This document shows, in pieces, positions 44,132 to 52,542 of a stretch of 64,000 nucleotides of DNA; position 1 is the stretch's first letter; each line of letters starts with the position of its first letter. The notes under the pieces were generated by a model, which saw only the letters and a program-made list of their open reading frames with translations, did not search any database and was not told where the DNA came from. The position numbers were made by a program, and so were the translations under genes. Location: assembly GCA_017470815.1 (NCBI GenBank), contig JAFUXT010000008.1, forward strand, positions 1-64,000. The letters run 5' to 3'. This DNA is from a bacterium (lineage in GTDB: Bacteria; Cyanobacteriota; Vampirovibrionia; Gastranaerophilales; Gastranaerophilaceae).

Positions 44132-44962
44132 TTAACGTTTGTTGCGTCTTCTTACGATTAATTTATCAGACGCTTTGCCTTTTTTACGAGTTTTGTAACC
44201 AAGTGCCGGTTTACCCCAAGGAGTCTTAGGATTACCACCAGGACCTGTTTTACCTTCACCACCACCGTGCGGGTGATCGCAAGGGTTCATTGTTACACCA
44301 CGAACTGTAGGTCTTACACCCAAATAACGTTTTCTGCCGGCTTTACCGATTGACAAGTTTTTATATTCGGCATTACCCAATACACCGATTGTTGCCAAAC
44401 ATTCTTTTCTTATCATTCTCATTTCGCCTGAAGGAAGTTTTACTGTAACATAATTGCCTTCTTTTGCCATTACTTGAGCACTGTTACCTGCTGCTCTGAC
44501 TAAAATTCCGCCACGACCGGGGGTCATTTCAATATTGTGAACAAATGTACCTAACGGAATAAGTTCAAGCGGAAGCGCATTACCTGTCTGAACAGGTGCT
44601 TCAGGACCGCTTATAATTTTATCTCCTACGTTTAAACCTTCCGGAGTCAAGATATATCTCTTTTCACCGTCAGCATAGAAACATAATGAAATTCTGACAT
44701 TTCTGTTCGGATCATATTCAACAGTTTTTACTGTTGCAGGAATACCGAATTTTTCTCTTTTAAAATCAATAACACGATACGCTTTCTTTACGCCACCGCC
44801 TTTGTGACGGCAAGTGATTCTACCTGTGTTATTTCTGCCTGATTTTTTATTTAATGATCTAAGCAATGATTTTTCAGGAGTTGAAGTAGTGATTTCTGAA
44901 TAATCACTTCTTGTCATGCCTCTTTGTCCCGGAGACGTCGGATTAATTTTTCTTATTGCCAT
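44132..44962 (-). CDS. rplB: 50S ribosomal protein uL2
   Basis: L2 (276 residues) is needed for subunit association and peptidyl transfer. [19 protein letters not shown] at the N-terminus, [20 protein letters not shown] in the middle, and [19 protein letters not shown] with the functionally important His near residue 230 are all present. A spacer of about 97 bases separates it from rplW. Confidence 0.97.
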   Translation of the reverse strand: MAIRKINPTSPGQRGMTRSDYSEITTSTPEKSLLRSLNKKSGRNNTGRITCRHKGGGVKKAYRVIDFKREKFGIPATVKTVEYDPNRNVRISLCFYADGEKRYILTPEGLNVGDKIISGPEAPVQTGNALPLELIPLGTFVHNIEMTPGRGGILVRAAGNSAQVMAKEGNYVTVKLPSGEMRMIRKECLATIGVLGNAEYKNLSIGKAGRKRYLGVRPTVRGVTMNPCDHPHGGGEGKTGPGGNPKTPWGKPALGYKTRKKGKASDKLIVRRRNKR

Positions 44963-45059
44963 TTTATTTCTCCTTACGGCTTTCTACTACTTTTCAGGAC
45001 TTATGCCGTTTACGCCCTGTTATTTACGAGGGTAACACCCTCACACTAATTAGAATTTA

Positions 45060-45350
45060 TTACACCTGCATAAATTCTAATGGTTCGCCTTCGATTGTTA
45101 CGATGGCTTTTTTAGAAGAATCTGTTCTTCCGAATTTATAACCCATTCTCTTTGAGTGAGATGGCATATAAACTGTATTTACACTTTTTACCTTTCTGCC
45201 AGGAAAAGCCAATTCAACTGCTTGCGCAATTTCTATTTTTGTTGCATTTTTCTTTACTTCAAACGTATATTGACCGTTTTCGGTTGCTGATACTGACTTT
45301 TCTGTTATTAAAGGTTTTTTGATTACATCATATAATTTTTCTTTACTCAT
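45060..45350 (-). CDS. rplW: 50S ribosomal protein uL23
   Basis: L23 (96 residues) sits at the tunnel exit and docks trigger factor and SRP. VIKKPLITEKSVSATENGQY and FPGRKVKSVNTVYMPSHSKR are typical. Its ATG overlaps the rplD stop by one base, giving translational coupling. Confidence 0.95.
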   Translation of the reverse strand: MSKEKLYDVIKKPLITEKSVSATENGQYTFEVKKNATKIEIAQAVELAFPGRKVKSVNTVYMPSHSKRMGYKFGRTDSSKKAIVTIEGEPLEFMQV

Positions 45351-45976
45351 TATTGCAACCTTTCTGTAATTTCATTTACGGCAGATTCGGTCATTATGAC
45401 AAAATCAGCCTCAAGTAAGTCTTTTACGTTTAAATTGTTTGGTAATAAAAGTTTTACGCTTGGAATATTTCTTGCTGATAATTCAAGATTTTTGTTTTCA
45501 TCAGCAGCAAAATTAGCAACGATTAAAACTTTTCCGCTAACATTTAATGATTTCAATGCACTGACCATCAATTTAGTTTTCGGTTCAGAAATTGTTGAAA
45601 AATCTTTAACAATAACTAATTGAGATTCTCTTGCACTCAAAGCAGATTTTAAAGCCAACTTTCTTGCTTTTTGAGGCATATTGAAAGCATAACTTCTTGG
45701 TTTTGGCCCAAAAATTACGCCACCGCCTGCAAACAACGGAGAACGAAGTGAACCTGCTCTTGCACGACCGGTACCCTTTTGTTTCCACGGTTTTCTTCCG
45801 CCGCCTGAAACTTCTGCTCTTGTTTTTGTGCAAGCGTTACCTGAACGCGCATTATTTAATTGTCTTCTTAATGCCAGGTGCATTACATGTATATTAGGTT
45901 CAACACCAAATACTTCTTTGGCTAAGGTAATTTCACCTAATTTTTCACCGTTTGTACTTAAAATTTCTTTTGACAT
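45350..45976 (-). CDS. rplD: 50S ribosomal protein uL4
   Basis: L4 (208 residues) reaches into the exit tunnel; its extended loop is the conserved KPWKQKGTGRARAGSLRSPL and GGGVIFGPKPRSYAF region. In enterobacteria L4 represses its own operon through the leader; nothing here shows whether that applies. It is separated from rplC by an unusually long 234-base spacer. Confidence 0.96.
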   Translation of the reverse strand: MSKEILSTNGEKLGEITLAKEVFGVEPNIHVMHLALRRQLNNARSGNACTKTRAEVSGGGRKPWKQKGTGRARAGSLRSPLFAGGGVIFGPKPRSYAFNMPQKARKLALKSALSARESQLVIVKDFSTISEPKTKLMVSALKSLNVSGKVLIVANFAADENKNLELSARNIPSVKLLLPNNLNVKDLLEADFVIMTESAVNEITERLQ

Positions 45977-46210
45977 TTTTCTTTCCTTTTCTTTTTACTA
46001 CTACTTGTTACCCCTTTCGCAACTTGCGTTTTATATGGCAACCTGAGGATTTTTATAACTTGTCTGTTACTGTTATTCCGCCTGTCAAATCAAAGATTTG
46101 TTCGTTCATTTCGCTTATGCTTCATTCACAACGACGGAGATATTATGTTTCGTGCCCTGCTCGCTTCGCTCTCGCGAACCGACACCGGCACTTCACATCG
46201 GCTTAGCCTT
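45977..46210. other. Long repeat-bearing spacer between rplC and rplD
   Basis: The 234 bases hold small palindromes such as CAAATCAAAGATTTG (46087-46101) and CGCTTCGCTCTCGCG, and no gene. The AAATCAAAGATTT core resembles the hairpin at 35186-35202. Ribosomal genes here are normally only tens of bases apart. Confidence 0.5.
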
Positions 46211-46846
46211 TTAATTCCATTTTGTTCTTGTAGGAACGATTGTAACCAATCTTCCTTCGCAACCCGGAACTGAACCTTTTACTAAAACTAAACCGTTGTC
46301 AGCATCAACTTTAACAAGTTTAAGTTTAGTAATTGTAACTCTTTCATTACCCATGTTACCTGCCATTCTTTTGCCTTTGATAACACGAGAAGGAGTTGTA
46401 CCTGCGCCGATTGAACCCGGTTCTCTGTGGTTTTTAGAACCGTGAGCCATAGGTCCTCTGCCAAAGTTCCATCTCTTTACTGTACCTTGGAAGCCTTTAC
46501 CTATTGATTTGCCTGTTACATCGACTTTTTCAACATTATCTAATACAGAAAGTTCAACTTTATCACCTACTTTAAAATCAGCAGGATTATCAATTCTAAA
46601 CTCTTGTAAGTGTCTGTAATTTGATAAGTTGTTTTTCTTGAAATGACCTAATTGAGCCTTTGTCAAATGTTTTTCTTTGGCTGCAATCGTTCCTACCTGA
46701 ATAGCATTGTAACCGTCAGTTTCAACTGTTTTTACCTGAGTAACGACAGTTTCATCAACTTTGATTACGGTTACCGGAACTGCCAAACCATTTTCGTCAA
46801 AGATTTGAGTCATTCCGACTTTTTTACCAATTACACCTATTGTCAT
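46211..46846 (-). CDS. rplC: 50S ribosomal protein uL3
   Basis: L3 (211 residues) starts large-subunit assembly and its loop reaches the peptidyl transferase centre. GVIGKKVGMTQIFDENG opens it, and the central loop FGRGPMAHGSKNHREPGSIG and TTPSRVIKGKRMAGNMGNER is complete. A 230-base spacer precedes it after rpsJ. Confidence 0.96.
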   Translation of the reverse strand: MTIGVIGKKVGMTQIFDENGLAVPVTVIKVDETVVTQVKTVETDGYNAIQVGTIAAKEKHLTKAQLGHFKKNNLSNYRHLQEFRIDNPADFKVGDKVELSVLDNVEKVDVTGKSIGKGFQGTVKRWNFGRGPMAHGSKNHREPGSIGAGTTPSRVIKGKRMAGNMGNERVTITKLKLVKVDADNGLVLVKGSVPGCEGRLVTIVPTRTKWN

Positions 46847-47076
46847 AATTTTTCCTTTCCATGCTCATCCTACTTGGTGCAGAATATATCTGCCTCTTGG
46901 ACTTTACTACCTTTTTAGGTATTCTTATAAAATCCGTTTTTTCAGAATTGCACATTTTTCGCTTGTGAGCGCTACCTTTTTCTTTACCTTTTGAGGATTT
47001 AACCTCACACCGCTACGGGTGCCGTAGATCACATTATGTTGCATAATGCTATTAAATTTTCAATTTCGGCTGTTGA
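46847..47076. other. Long spacer between rpsJ and rplC
   Basis: No gene or clear terminator is seen in these 230 bases. Short palindromic bits such as GGGTGCCGTAG and the paired CCTCACAC region are present but I cannot assign them to a family. Confidence 0.35.
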
Positions 47077-47397
47077 TTATAATTTTACTTCAATATCAAC
47101 GCCTGCAGGTAAATCTAATCTACTTAACTCTTCAGTTGTCTGTTGAGTCGGATCGTATATATCAATAATACGCTTATGAGTTCTCATTTCGAAATGTTCA
47201 CGAGATTTTTTATCAACGTGTGGTGAACGCAAAACGCAATATATACGTCTTTTTGTAGGTAAAGGAATAGGTCCGGCTACTTTAGCGTCTGTTCTTTTCG
47301 CTGTTTCAACAATTTTTTCAGCGGATACATCAATAAGTTTGTGGTCATAAGCCTTTAAACAAACTCTGATTCTTGATTTTTTTGTGCTGTTTGCCAT
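47077..47397 (-). CDS. rpsJ: 30S ribosomal protein uS10
   Basis: S10 (106 residues) belongs to the small-subunit head and, as NusE with NusB, takes part in transcription antitermination. [39 protein letters not shown] and [14 protein letters not shown] are the signatures. The open frame extends to 47439, but the ATG at 47397, with AAGGA upstream, gives the normal N-terminus ([11 protein letters not shown]). It is the first gene of the operon and has its own promoter 120 bases upstream; tuf, fusA and rpsG, often upstream, are absent. Confidence 0.96.
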   Translation of the reverse strand: MANSTKKSRIRVCLKAYDHKLIDVSAEKIVETAKRTDAKVAGPIPLPTKRRIYCVLRSPHVDKKSREHFEMRTHKRIIDIYDPTQQTTEELSRLDLPAGVDIEVKL

Positions 47398-47515
47398 CTT
47401 TAGCATTCCTTTATATTTTCTATGTACTACTTGAACCAAAAGCCCCGAAAAAGCCTTTGTTTCGTACCCAAAATTGCTATTTTACATACTTCGGACATTA
47501 TTTTTGAGTATAATT

Positions 47516-47544
47516 ATACTATGACAAACAAAATTCACTGTCAA
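47516..47544 (-). promoter_or_regulatory. Promoter of the S10 operon
   Basis: On the minus strand TTGACA (47544-47539) is followed after 17 bases by TAGTAT (47521-47516); a TATAAT follows three bases later as an alternative -10. Start near 47509 would leave a leader of about 110 bases before rpsJ, long enough for regulation, but I see no recognisable L4-binding structure. Confidence 0.7.
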
Positions 47545-47573
47545 CAAGCATTTTACATGATTGTAAAGAATTA

Positions 47574-48041
47574 TTAAACAATCGAACGTTCTATTTTCTC
47601 AACAATATCAACTGCTTCTCTTACATTAGCAGGAAGTTTGTAATAAGGATTTATTATTTTTTTTGCTTTTTTAAGCGAAAATAGATTTTTTAAAAATTTG
47701 AAAAATAGACCATCGGATTTTTTTGGATATTCCGCAGAAATATCCCCGATATTATGAATCTGACTATAATGTTCACTCTGCGGAAGCCAAATATAATGAC
47801 CGTTTGGCAGATATTTATCAACTTTTTTTTCTTTTGGAATTATTCTTACGGCATTATTCTCCGATGAAAAAATTATATCAAAAAACTTGTGCTTAGAACA
47901 TCTTTCGTCCAAAATCTCAAGAGCCTTGTTAAATCTCATCTTGTTTCCGTCAAAATTTTTCTCCAAATAGTGCATACATGGAGGAGAATGTCTGAAAAAT
48001 GCTTCAAATGAAATATTTTGTGTTTTTTTTTTAATTTCCAT
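47574..48041 (-). CDS. Hypothetical protein, 155 residues
   Basis: I do not recognise a family. The protein is soluble-looking, basic (many Lys), with Cys-containing early region (SPPCMHYLEKNFD, DERCSKHKFFD), a central Tyr/His-rich stretch (PNGHYIWLPQSEHYSQIHNI) and a helical C-terminus (NVREAVDIVEKIERSIV). No signal peptide. It lies upstream of the S10 operon promoter on the same strand and downstream of the phosphohexomutase gene; functional linkage is not implied. Coding is supported by the absence of a better overlapping frame and by similar AT-rich codon use. Confidence 0.6.
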   Translation of the reverse strand: MEIKKKTQNISFEAFFRHSPPCMHYLEKNFDGNKMRFNKALEILDERCSKHKFFDIIFSSENNAVRIIPKEKKVDKYLPNGHYIWLPQSEHYSQIHNIGDISAEYPKKSDGLFFKFLKNLFSLKKAKKIINPYYKLPANVREAVDIVEKIERSIV

Positions 48042-48098
48042 AATTATTCCGTTTTCATTATAAAAAACAAAAAGAATATTTTTGCCATGAAAACCGAA

Positions 48099-49547
48099 TT
48101 AATTTACAAAACACTTAATATTATCCACTTTTTCCTGACTGTCGCTTTCGATATAAATTCTCAAAAGTGGTTCTGTGCCTGACGCTCGCACCAAAATCCA
48201 TGTTTTATTATCTTCAAGATACAGTTTAATCCCGTCTTTATCATCTTTTCTGATAATATTCATGCCGGCAATATCGTTCATTTGGGCAAATTTTTCAATA
48301 GTAGGTTTGACTTCATCCATATTATCAAGTCTTTTATCCACTCTTGTGTTAATAAATTCGCAGCCGACAAAATCTCTTAAATCTTTTTGCATTTGAGCAA
48401 GTGAAACCCTCACCTCTCCCAAAGGGCAAGGGGAAATATTATTATAAGCCATAGCCTCAAGTATCAAAAGATTTGCCAAAATTCCGTCTTTTTCCGGTAT
48501 ATGTCCCTGAATACTCAGTCCGCCTGATTCTTCACCTGCAATAATCGGATTATATTTCCTCATTGCTTCGCCTACATGCTTAAATCCGACTGCAGTTTCA
48601 ACAACTTCAACCCCGAGTTTTTGAGCGATAATATCAAGCATAAGACTTCCTGCTACTGTTTTTACAAAACACCCTTCATAACCTTTGTTCTGCTTAAGGT
48701 GCATCAGTAAAATTGCCATAACTTCATTTGGAGTAACATATTCACCGTTTTCATTAATGACACCAAACCTGTCGGCATCACCGTCATTTGCAAATGCAAC
48801 ATAACCGCCTTCAAGCGCAAGTTTACCTTCTCCCAATGTTAATGGATTATTGTGAAATTTTACATAATCTATTGCTTCCCCCATATATTGTGGCTTAGGC
48901 TCAGGCATACCCCCGCCAAAATTTGGGTCATGATACATGTGAATACTGTCAAATTTTATATCGTGACTTGACAATAATTTATCAAAATAACCTATACTTG
49001 AACTGTATAAACCATCAAAAAGTATATGAGTATTTTTTAATCCTGTCTTTATTTTTTCAAAATCAATAATTTGATTAATTTTTTTGAAATAAGCATTTGA
49101 AAAATCGGTCATAATTAGTTTGCCTTTGACATTTGTTTCAAATTCGCAACCGATATTAGACACAATTTCATCAGTTATTTCTTTTGTCGCAGGTCCTGCA
49201 TAATCCGGTATAAATTTTATCCCAAGATACTCCGGCGGATTATGAGAAGCAGTAAACATAATTGCACACGCATCAAGATGTTTTGCATTAAAAGCAAGCA
49301 CAGGTGTCGGAACAACCTTATCGCTATACAATACTTTAAATCCTAAATTTGCAAGAGTTTGAGCACAAAGCATTGAAAATTCATCAGCCATATTACGCGG
49401 GTCATAACCTATAATTATGGTTTTGTAAATTCCGTAATTATCAAAAACATATTTGCCTATCGCTCTTGATACGAGTTCCACATTCTCTCTTGTAAAATCT
49501 TCTCCGACAATTGCTCTCCAGCCATCTGTTCCAAATTTTATATTCAT
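48099..49547 (-). CDS. Phosphoglucomutase/phosphomannomutase family protein
   Basis: The 482-residue enzyme belongs to the alpha-D-phosphohexomutase family. TASHNPPEYLG holds the phosphoserine Ser101, DGDADR at 255-260 the metal site, GEESGG at about 338-343 the sugar loop, and RASGTEPLLRIY near the end the phosphate-binding loop. It interconverts 1- and 6-phosphates of glucose, mannose or a related sugar; the exact sugar is uncertain. Residues 372-382 (SPCPLGEVRVS) are encoded by a CCCTCACCT/CCCAAAGGG palindrome at 48402-48434 and lie between normal domain 4 segments, so this gene has absorbed a repeat in frame. Its ATG overlaps the stop of the M48 gene by one base. Confidence 0.92.
   Translation of the reverse strand: MNIKFGTDGWRAIVGEDFTRENVELVSRAIGKYVFDNYGIYKTIIIGYDPRNMADEFSMLCAQTLANLGFKVLYSDKVVPTPVLAFNAKHLDACAIMFTASHNPPEYLGIKFIPDYAGPATKEITDEIVSNIGCEFETNVKGKLIMTDFSNAYFKKINQIIDFEKIKTGLKNTHILFDGLYSSSIGYFDKLLSSHDIKFDSIHMYHDPNFGGGMPEPKPQYMGEAIDYVKFHNNPLTLGEGKLALEGGYVAFANDGDADRFGVINENGEYVTPNEVMAILLMHLKQNKGYEGCFVKTVAGSLMLDIIAQKLGVEVVETAVGFKHVGEAMRKYNPIIAGEESGGLSIQGHIPEKDGILANLLILEAMAYNNISPCPLGEVRVSLAQMQKDLRDFVGCEFINTRVDKRLDNMDEVKPTIEKFAQMNDIAGMNIIRKDDKDGIKLYLEDNKTWILVRASGTEPLLRIYIESDSQEKVDNIKCFVN
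48402..48434. repeat. CCCTCACCC-family palindrome inside the phosphohexomutase gene
   Basis: ACCCTCACCTCTCCCAAAGGG followed by CAAGGGG is the shortest family copy. It is translated as part of residues 372-382 on the minus strand without breaking the frame. Confidence 0.7.
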
Positions 49548-50497
49548 TAAATTTTATCAGCCTCTACATCATTTTTATTTTTTTTACTGTTTTTAATGTT
49601 AGTTTGTTTTATACTATATTGTGATTTTCTTTTCATAATATATTGCAATGCTCTTTGATAAGAAATAGTATCATAACCACCCTCTATATATTTTGGATAT
49701 TTCATTTGAATATAATTATAAGCCGCAATCATTCTCTTATCGCCTGACGGATGATCGGAAATAATATCCCAATTTCTGTTTAAAATTTTATTCATCATAG
49801 AAATCGCTGCAAGGGGATTATAACCTGCTTTTACCATAAAATCAATTCCGCTGATATCGGCGCGCGCTTCCTGAATTTTGGTAAGTTTTCCTTCTGCTAA
49901 AGCACCACCGCCTCCGGCAATAATTAAGCCTGTTCCTGTTTTTCTTGCACCGCCGGAACCTGCGGATGCGAGCACAATTCCTGTTGCCAATGCCCCAATC
50001 TCAACACCACGGCGAATTAATTTTGTTCTTGAATCTTTTTTATATATATGACCTAATTCATGTCCCAAAACGTATGCCAATTCATCTTCCGTTTCCACAT
50101 AATCTAATAAACCGCGATAAACTTGAATTACCCCATTGTATCCTGCAGTAGCATTTACAACTTCTTTTCTTGAAACGGAAAATCGGACAAAATCATCTAA
50201 ATTATTCGCTAAAAGAAGTTTTGTTCCAATATTATTAATCTTAGCCTGTGCCTGTTTTGTTGTCCAACTGTCAAACAACGGAACAATATTAACAGACATA
50301 GATGCCGAAGAAGAATATGCCTGTTTGGCAGATTCCCTTGCCTCTAACTGTTCTTTTGTTACTTTTACTTTATAAGTTTTATTTCCGGCTGATGAATAAT
50401 CTCTTGGAGATTTATTATATTCTACTTCCACCACTTCAGCAAAAGCAAAATTAACAGATAATAAAAGACCTAAAGCAAAAACAAATATTTTTTTCAT
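49547..50497 (-). CDS. Secreted M48-family metalloprotease
   Basis: The 316-residue protein has a signal peptide (KKIFVFALGLLLSVNFAFA, cut near residue 20) and the zinc motif HELGH at 146-150, with the third ligand Glu in EARADISGIDFM. These features match M48C enzymes such as BepA and LoiP, which survey outer-membrane protein assembly in the periplasm. A glycine-rich helix (about 165-200, GALATGIVLASAGSGGARKTG) follows the active site. The C-terminal tail is Lys/Asn-rich. It is the first gene of a pair with the phosphohexomutase gene (TAATG overlap). Confidence 0.9.
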   Translation of the reverse strand: MKKIFVFALGLLLSVNFAFAEVVEVEYNKSPRDYSSAGNKTYKVKVTKEQLEARESAKQAYSSSASMSVNIVPLFDSWTTKQAQAKINNIGTKLLLANNLDDFVRFSVSRKEVVNATAGYNGVIQVYRGLLDYVETEDELAYVLGHELGHIYKKDSRTKLIRRGVEIGALATGIVLASAGSGGARKTGTGLIIAGGGGALAEGKLTKIQEARADISGIDFMVKAGYNPLAAISMMNKILNRNWDIISDHPSGDKRMIAAYNYIQMKYPKYIEGGYDTISYQRALQYIMKRKSQYSIKQTNIKNSKKNKNDVEADKI

Positions 50498-50559
50498 ATA
50501 AAACTTCCTATTTTGCTATTATTCTGGTACAATTCTAAATGAAAACAGGATTTTTGTAA

Positions 50560-51426
50560 ATGATTAATTTCCAGAATGTAAAAAATATTGCATATTTGGA
50601 ACCCGAAACGAGTTTCAGCGCAATGGCAGTTGATGAATTTTGCTCAATGTATAATATGAACTGTTTTACAACTCCTTTAAATAATATTAAACAAGTTGTC
50701 GAATATGTAGAACAAAATCCTGATACTTTGGGAGTTTTGCCGGTTGAAAATACTTTAGACGGAACTATCAGGGAAACTTTCGATTATATTATGGCGACAA
50801 AAAATCCCAATATTAAAATTTTATCAGAAATTATCATGCCGATAGAATACTGTCTTTTGTCAAAAACAACGGAATTATACAGTATTACAAATTTAATCGC
50901 ATCTCCCCGTATGATTTCAAAATGTCAGGATTTTATAAATAATGAACTTCCTATGCATCATACAATTATTGAAGCCGCATCAATGTTTGAAGCCGCTGAT
51001 GAACTGCGCAATTACAACCTAACATACGCATCAATAGGAAACCGAAAAATTGCGCAGGAAAATATGTTGAACATTTTAAAAGAAAATATTCACGATGATA
51101 AGAATAACAAAACAAGATATATATTAATAGGTGATATGGAAACAACACCGACAGGCAAGGATAAGACAACTATTGCCTTTCGTACAAATCATACTCCGGG
51201 GGCATTGTTAAAAATCCTGAGTATATTTCTTGAACACAATATTAACCTGACATATATTTCATCCCAGCCGTCACGCTCGAACCCCGATGAGTACATATTT
51301 ATCGTAAATTTTGACGGACATGTTCAGGGAACAAATATGTTAAAAGCAATCAACGAAATTAAACCAAAAACCTCGTTTTTCAGATACCTTGGCTCATACA
51401 AAACAGGAGTAGAAGTTAAACTGTAA
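50560..51426 (+). CDS. pheA: Prephenate dehydratase
   Basis: The 288-residue enzyme converts prephenate to phenylpyruvate in phenylalanine synthesis. The catalytic part shows GVLPVENTLDGTIRETFDYI and the Thr-Arg pair in NNKTRYILIG; the regulatory ACT domain begins with TTIAFRTNHTPGALLKIL and has SSQPSRSNPDEYIFIVNFDG, where the usual ESRP is replaced by SSQPSRS, so feedback binding of phenylalanine may differ. No chorismate mutase domain is fused. AGGA lies before the ATG, and TGGTACAAT at about 50527-50535 could be an extended -10. Confidence 0.93.
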   Translation: MINFQNVKNIAYLEPETSFSAMAVDEFCSMYNMNCFTTPLNNIKQVVEYVEQNPDTLGVLPVENTLDGTIRETFDYIMATKNPNIKILSEIIMPIEYCLLSKTTELYSITNLIASPRMISKCQDFINNELPMHHTIIEAASMFEAADELRNYNLTYASIGNRKIAQENMLNILKENIHDDKNNKTRYILIGDMETTPTGKDKTTIAFRTNHTPGALLKILSIFLEHNINLTYISSQPSRSNPDEYIFIVNFDGHVQGTNMLKAINEIKPKTSFFRYLGSYKTGVEVKL

Positions 51427-51430
51427 GATA

Positions 51431-51590
51431 AAGTATTATCGGGTTTCACCCAACATACTTTTTTATCGTTGAGCAAGTATGCCCAACCTACGATTCTACA
51501 AATCTTGTGTTTGGGTGTTGGGTTTTACCCAACCTACAGGCTGTAAGATAGACCTTGTGTCGGGCAGATATGCAAAACCTACATTCTACT
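51431..51590. repeat. CCCAACCTAC hairpin repeats downstream of pheA
   Basis: The spacer holds GGGTTTCACCC, TATGCCCAACCTAC, GTTGGGTTTTACCCAAC (a hairpin near 51518-51534) and CGGGCAGATATGC, all variants of the same palindrome. CTGTAAGATA occurs at 51421-51430, spanning the pheA stop, and again at 51541-51550. Confidence 0.6.
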
Positions 51591-52539
51591 CACTTAATTT
51601 TAGAGCAAGTTTAATTGCCTCAATCATACTATCAGGATTTGCAACACCTTTTCCTGCAATATCAAATGCCGTACCATGCCCCGGAGATGTTCTTATGATA
51701 TCAAGTCCGATAGTTGTATTAACAGTCTTTTCGCCCGCAACCGTTTTAATCGGAATCAATCCCTGATCGTGGTAGCAGGCAATATAACAGTCATAATCGT
51801 CTTTTTCATTATTATAATAGTATCTGCCGGCATTAATAAATAAAGTATCAGATGGTTTTGGATAAGTAATATCAATCCCCTCATCTTTTAAATATTCAAC
51901 TGCAGGAATTAAAATTTCAATTTCTTCTCTGCCTAAAATCCCGTCCTCGCATGCGTGGGGATTAAATCCGCAAAGTGCAAATTTCGGGTTCTCAATTTTA
52001 AAAACAGTTTTAAAAGTTTTGACAAGATTTTCAACCTTTTTTATAACGATTTCCTTTGTTAAATTTATTTCTTTTAGCGCACAATGTCTTGTTAAAAGCA
52101 AAACCCTGAAATTGTCCGCTACAAATAGCATCTCTGCAAGTTGACCGTCATGCGAGAGATATTTTTGCAAAACTTCAGTCTGACCGTTGAAATTATATCC
52201 TGCAAGATGCAGGGCATTTTTTGCAACGGGGGCGGTAACAATTGCCTTTGGCTTTAGTTCACACACTTTTTTTAATGACTGAAAAGAAAATTCCCCTGCC
52301 TGAGCGGTAACTTTTCCTGCCTGAATATCTGCTTTAGTATAAGGAATTTCTATAACTTCATACTTAACAATGTCGGCATAGTTATGCAAATCTGCCAAAT
52401 TATTATAAAAATTGAGTACTTCACTATTAGATATCAAAACAATTTTATCTGTGGTTAAATTCAAAATTTTTAGCGCTTTGAGAGTGATTTCAGCCCCGAT
52501 TCCGTTTGGGTCACCTGTCAGAATTGCGATTTTATCCAT
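51586..52539 (-). CDS. pdxA: PdxA-family dehydrogenase (PdxA or PdxA2)
   Basis: The 317-residue protein has the PdxA fold: AILTGDPNGIGAEITLKAL at the start, ITAPVAKNALHLAG in the middle, metal-binding His in NPHACEDG and CYHDQGLIPIKT, and RTSPGHGTAFDIAGKG at the end. PdxA oxidises 4-phosphohydroxy-L-threonine in vitamin B6 synthesis, while PdxA2 oxidises and decarboxylates 4-phospho-D-threonate or D-erythronate. The gene starts three bases behind a DUF1537 kinase gene, the usual partner of PdxA2, so the catabolic reading is at least as likely. No pdxJ is in the window. Confidence 0.92.
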   Translation of the reverse strand: MDKIAILTGDPNGIGAEITLKALKILNLTTDKIVLISNSEVLNFYNNLADLHNYADIVKYEVIEIPYTKADIQAGKVTAQAGEFSFQSLKKVCELKPKAIVTAPVAKNALHLAGYNFNGQTEVLQKYLSHDGQLAEMLFVADNFRVLLLTRHCALKEINLTKEIVIKKVENLVKTFKTVFKIENPKFALCGFNPHACEDGILGREEIEILIPAVEYLKDEGIDITYPKPSDTLFINAGRYYYNNEKDDYDCYIACYHDQGLIPIKTVAGEKTVNTTIGLDIIRTSPGHGTAFDIAGKGVANPDSMIEAIKLALKLSE

Positions 52540-52542
52540 AAA

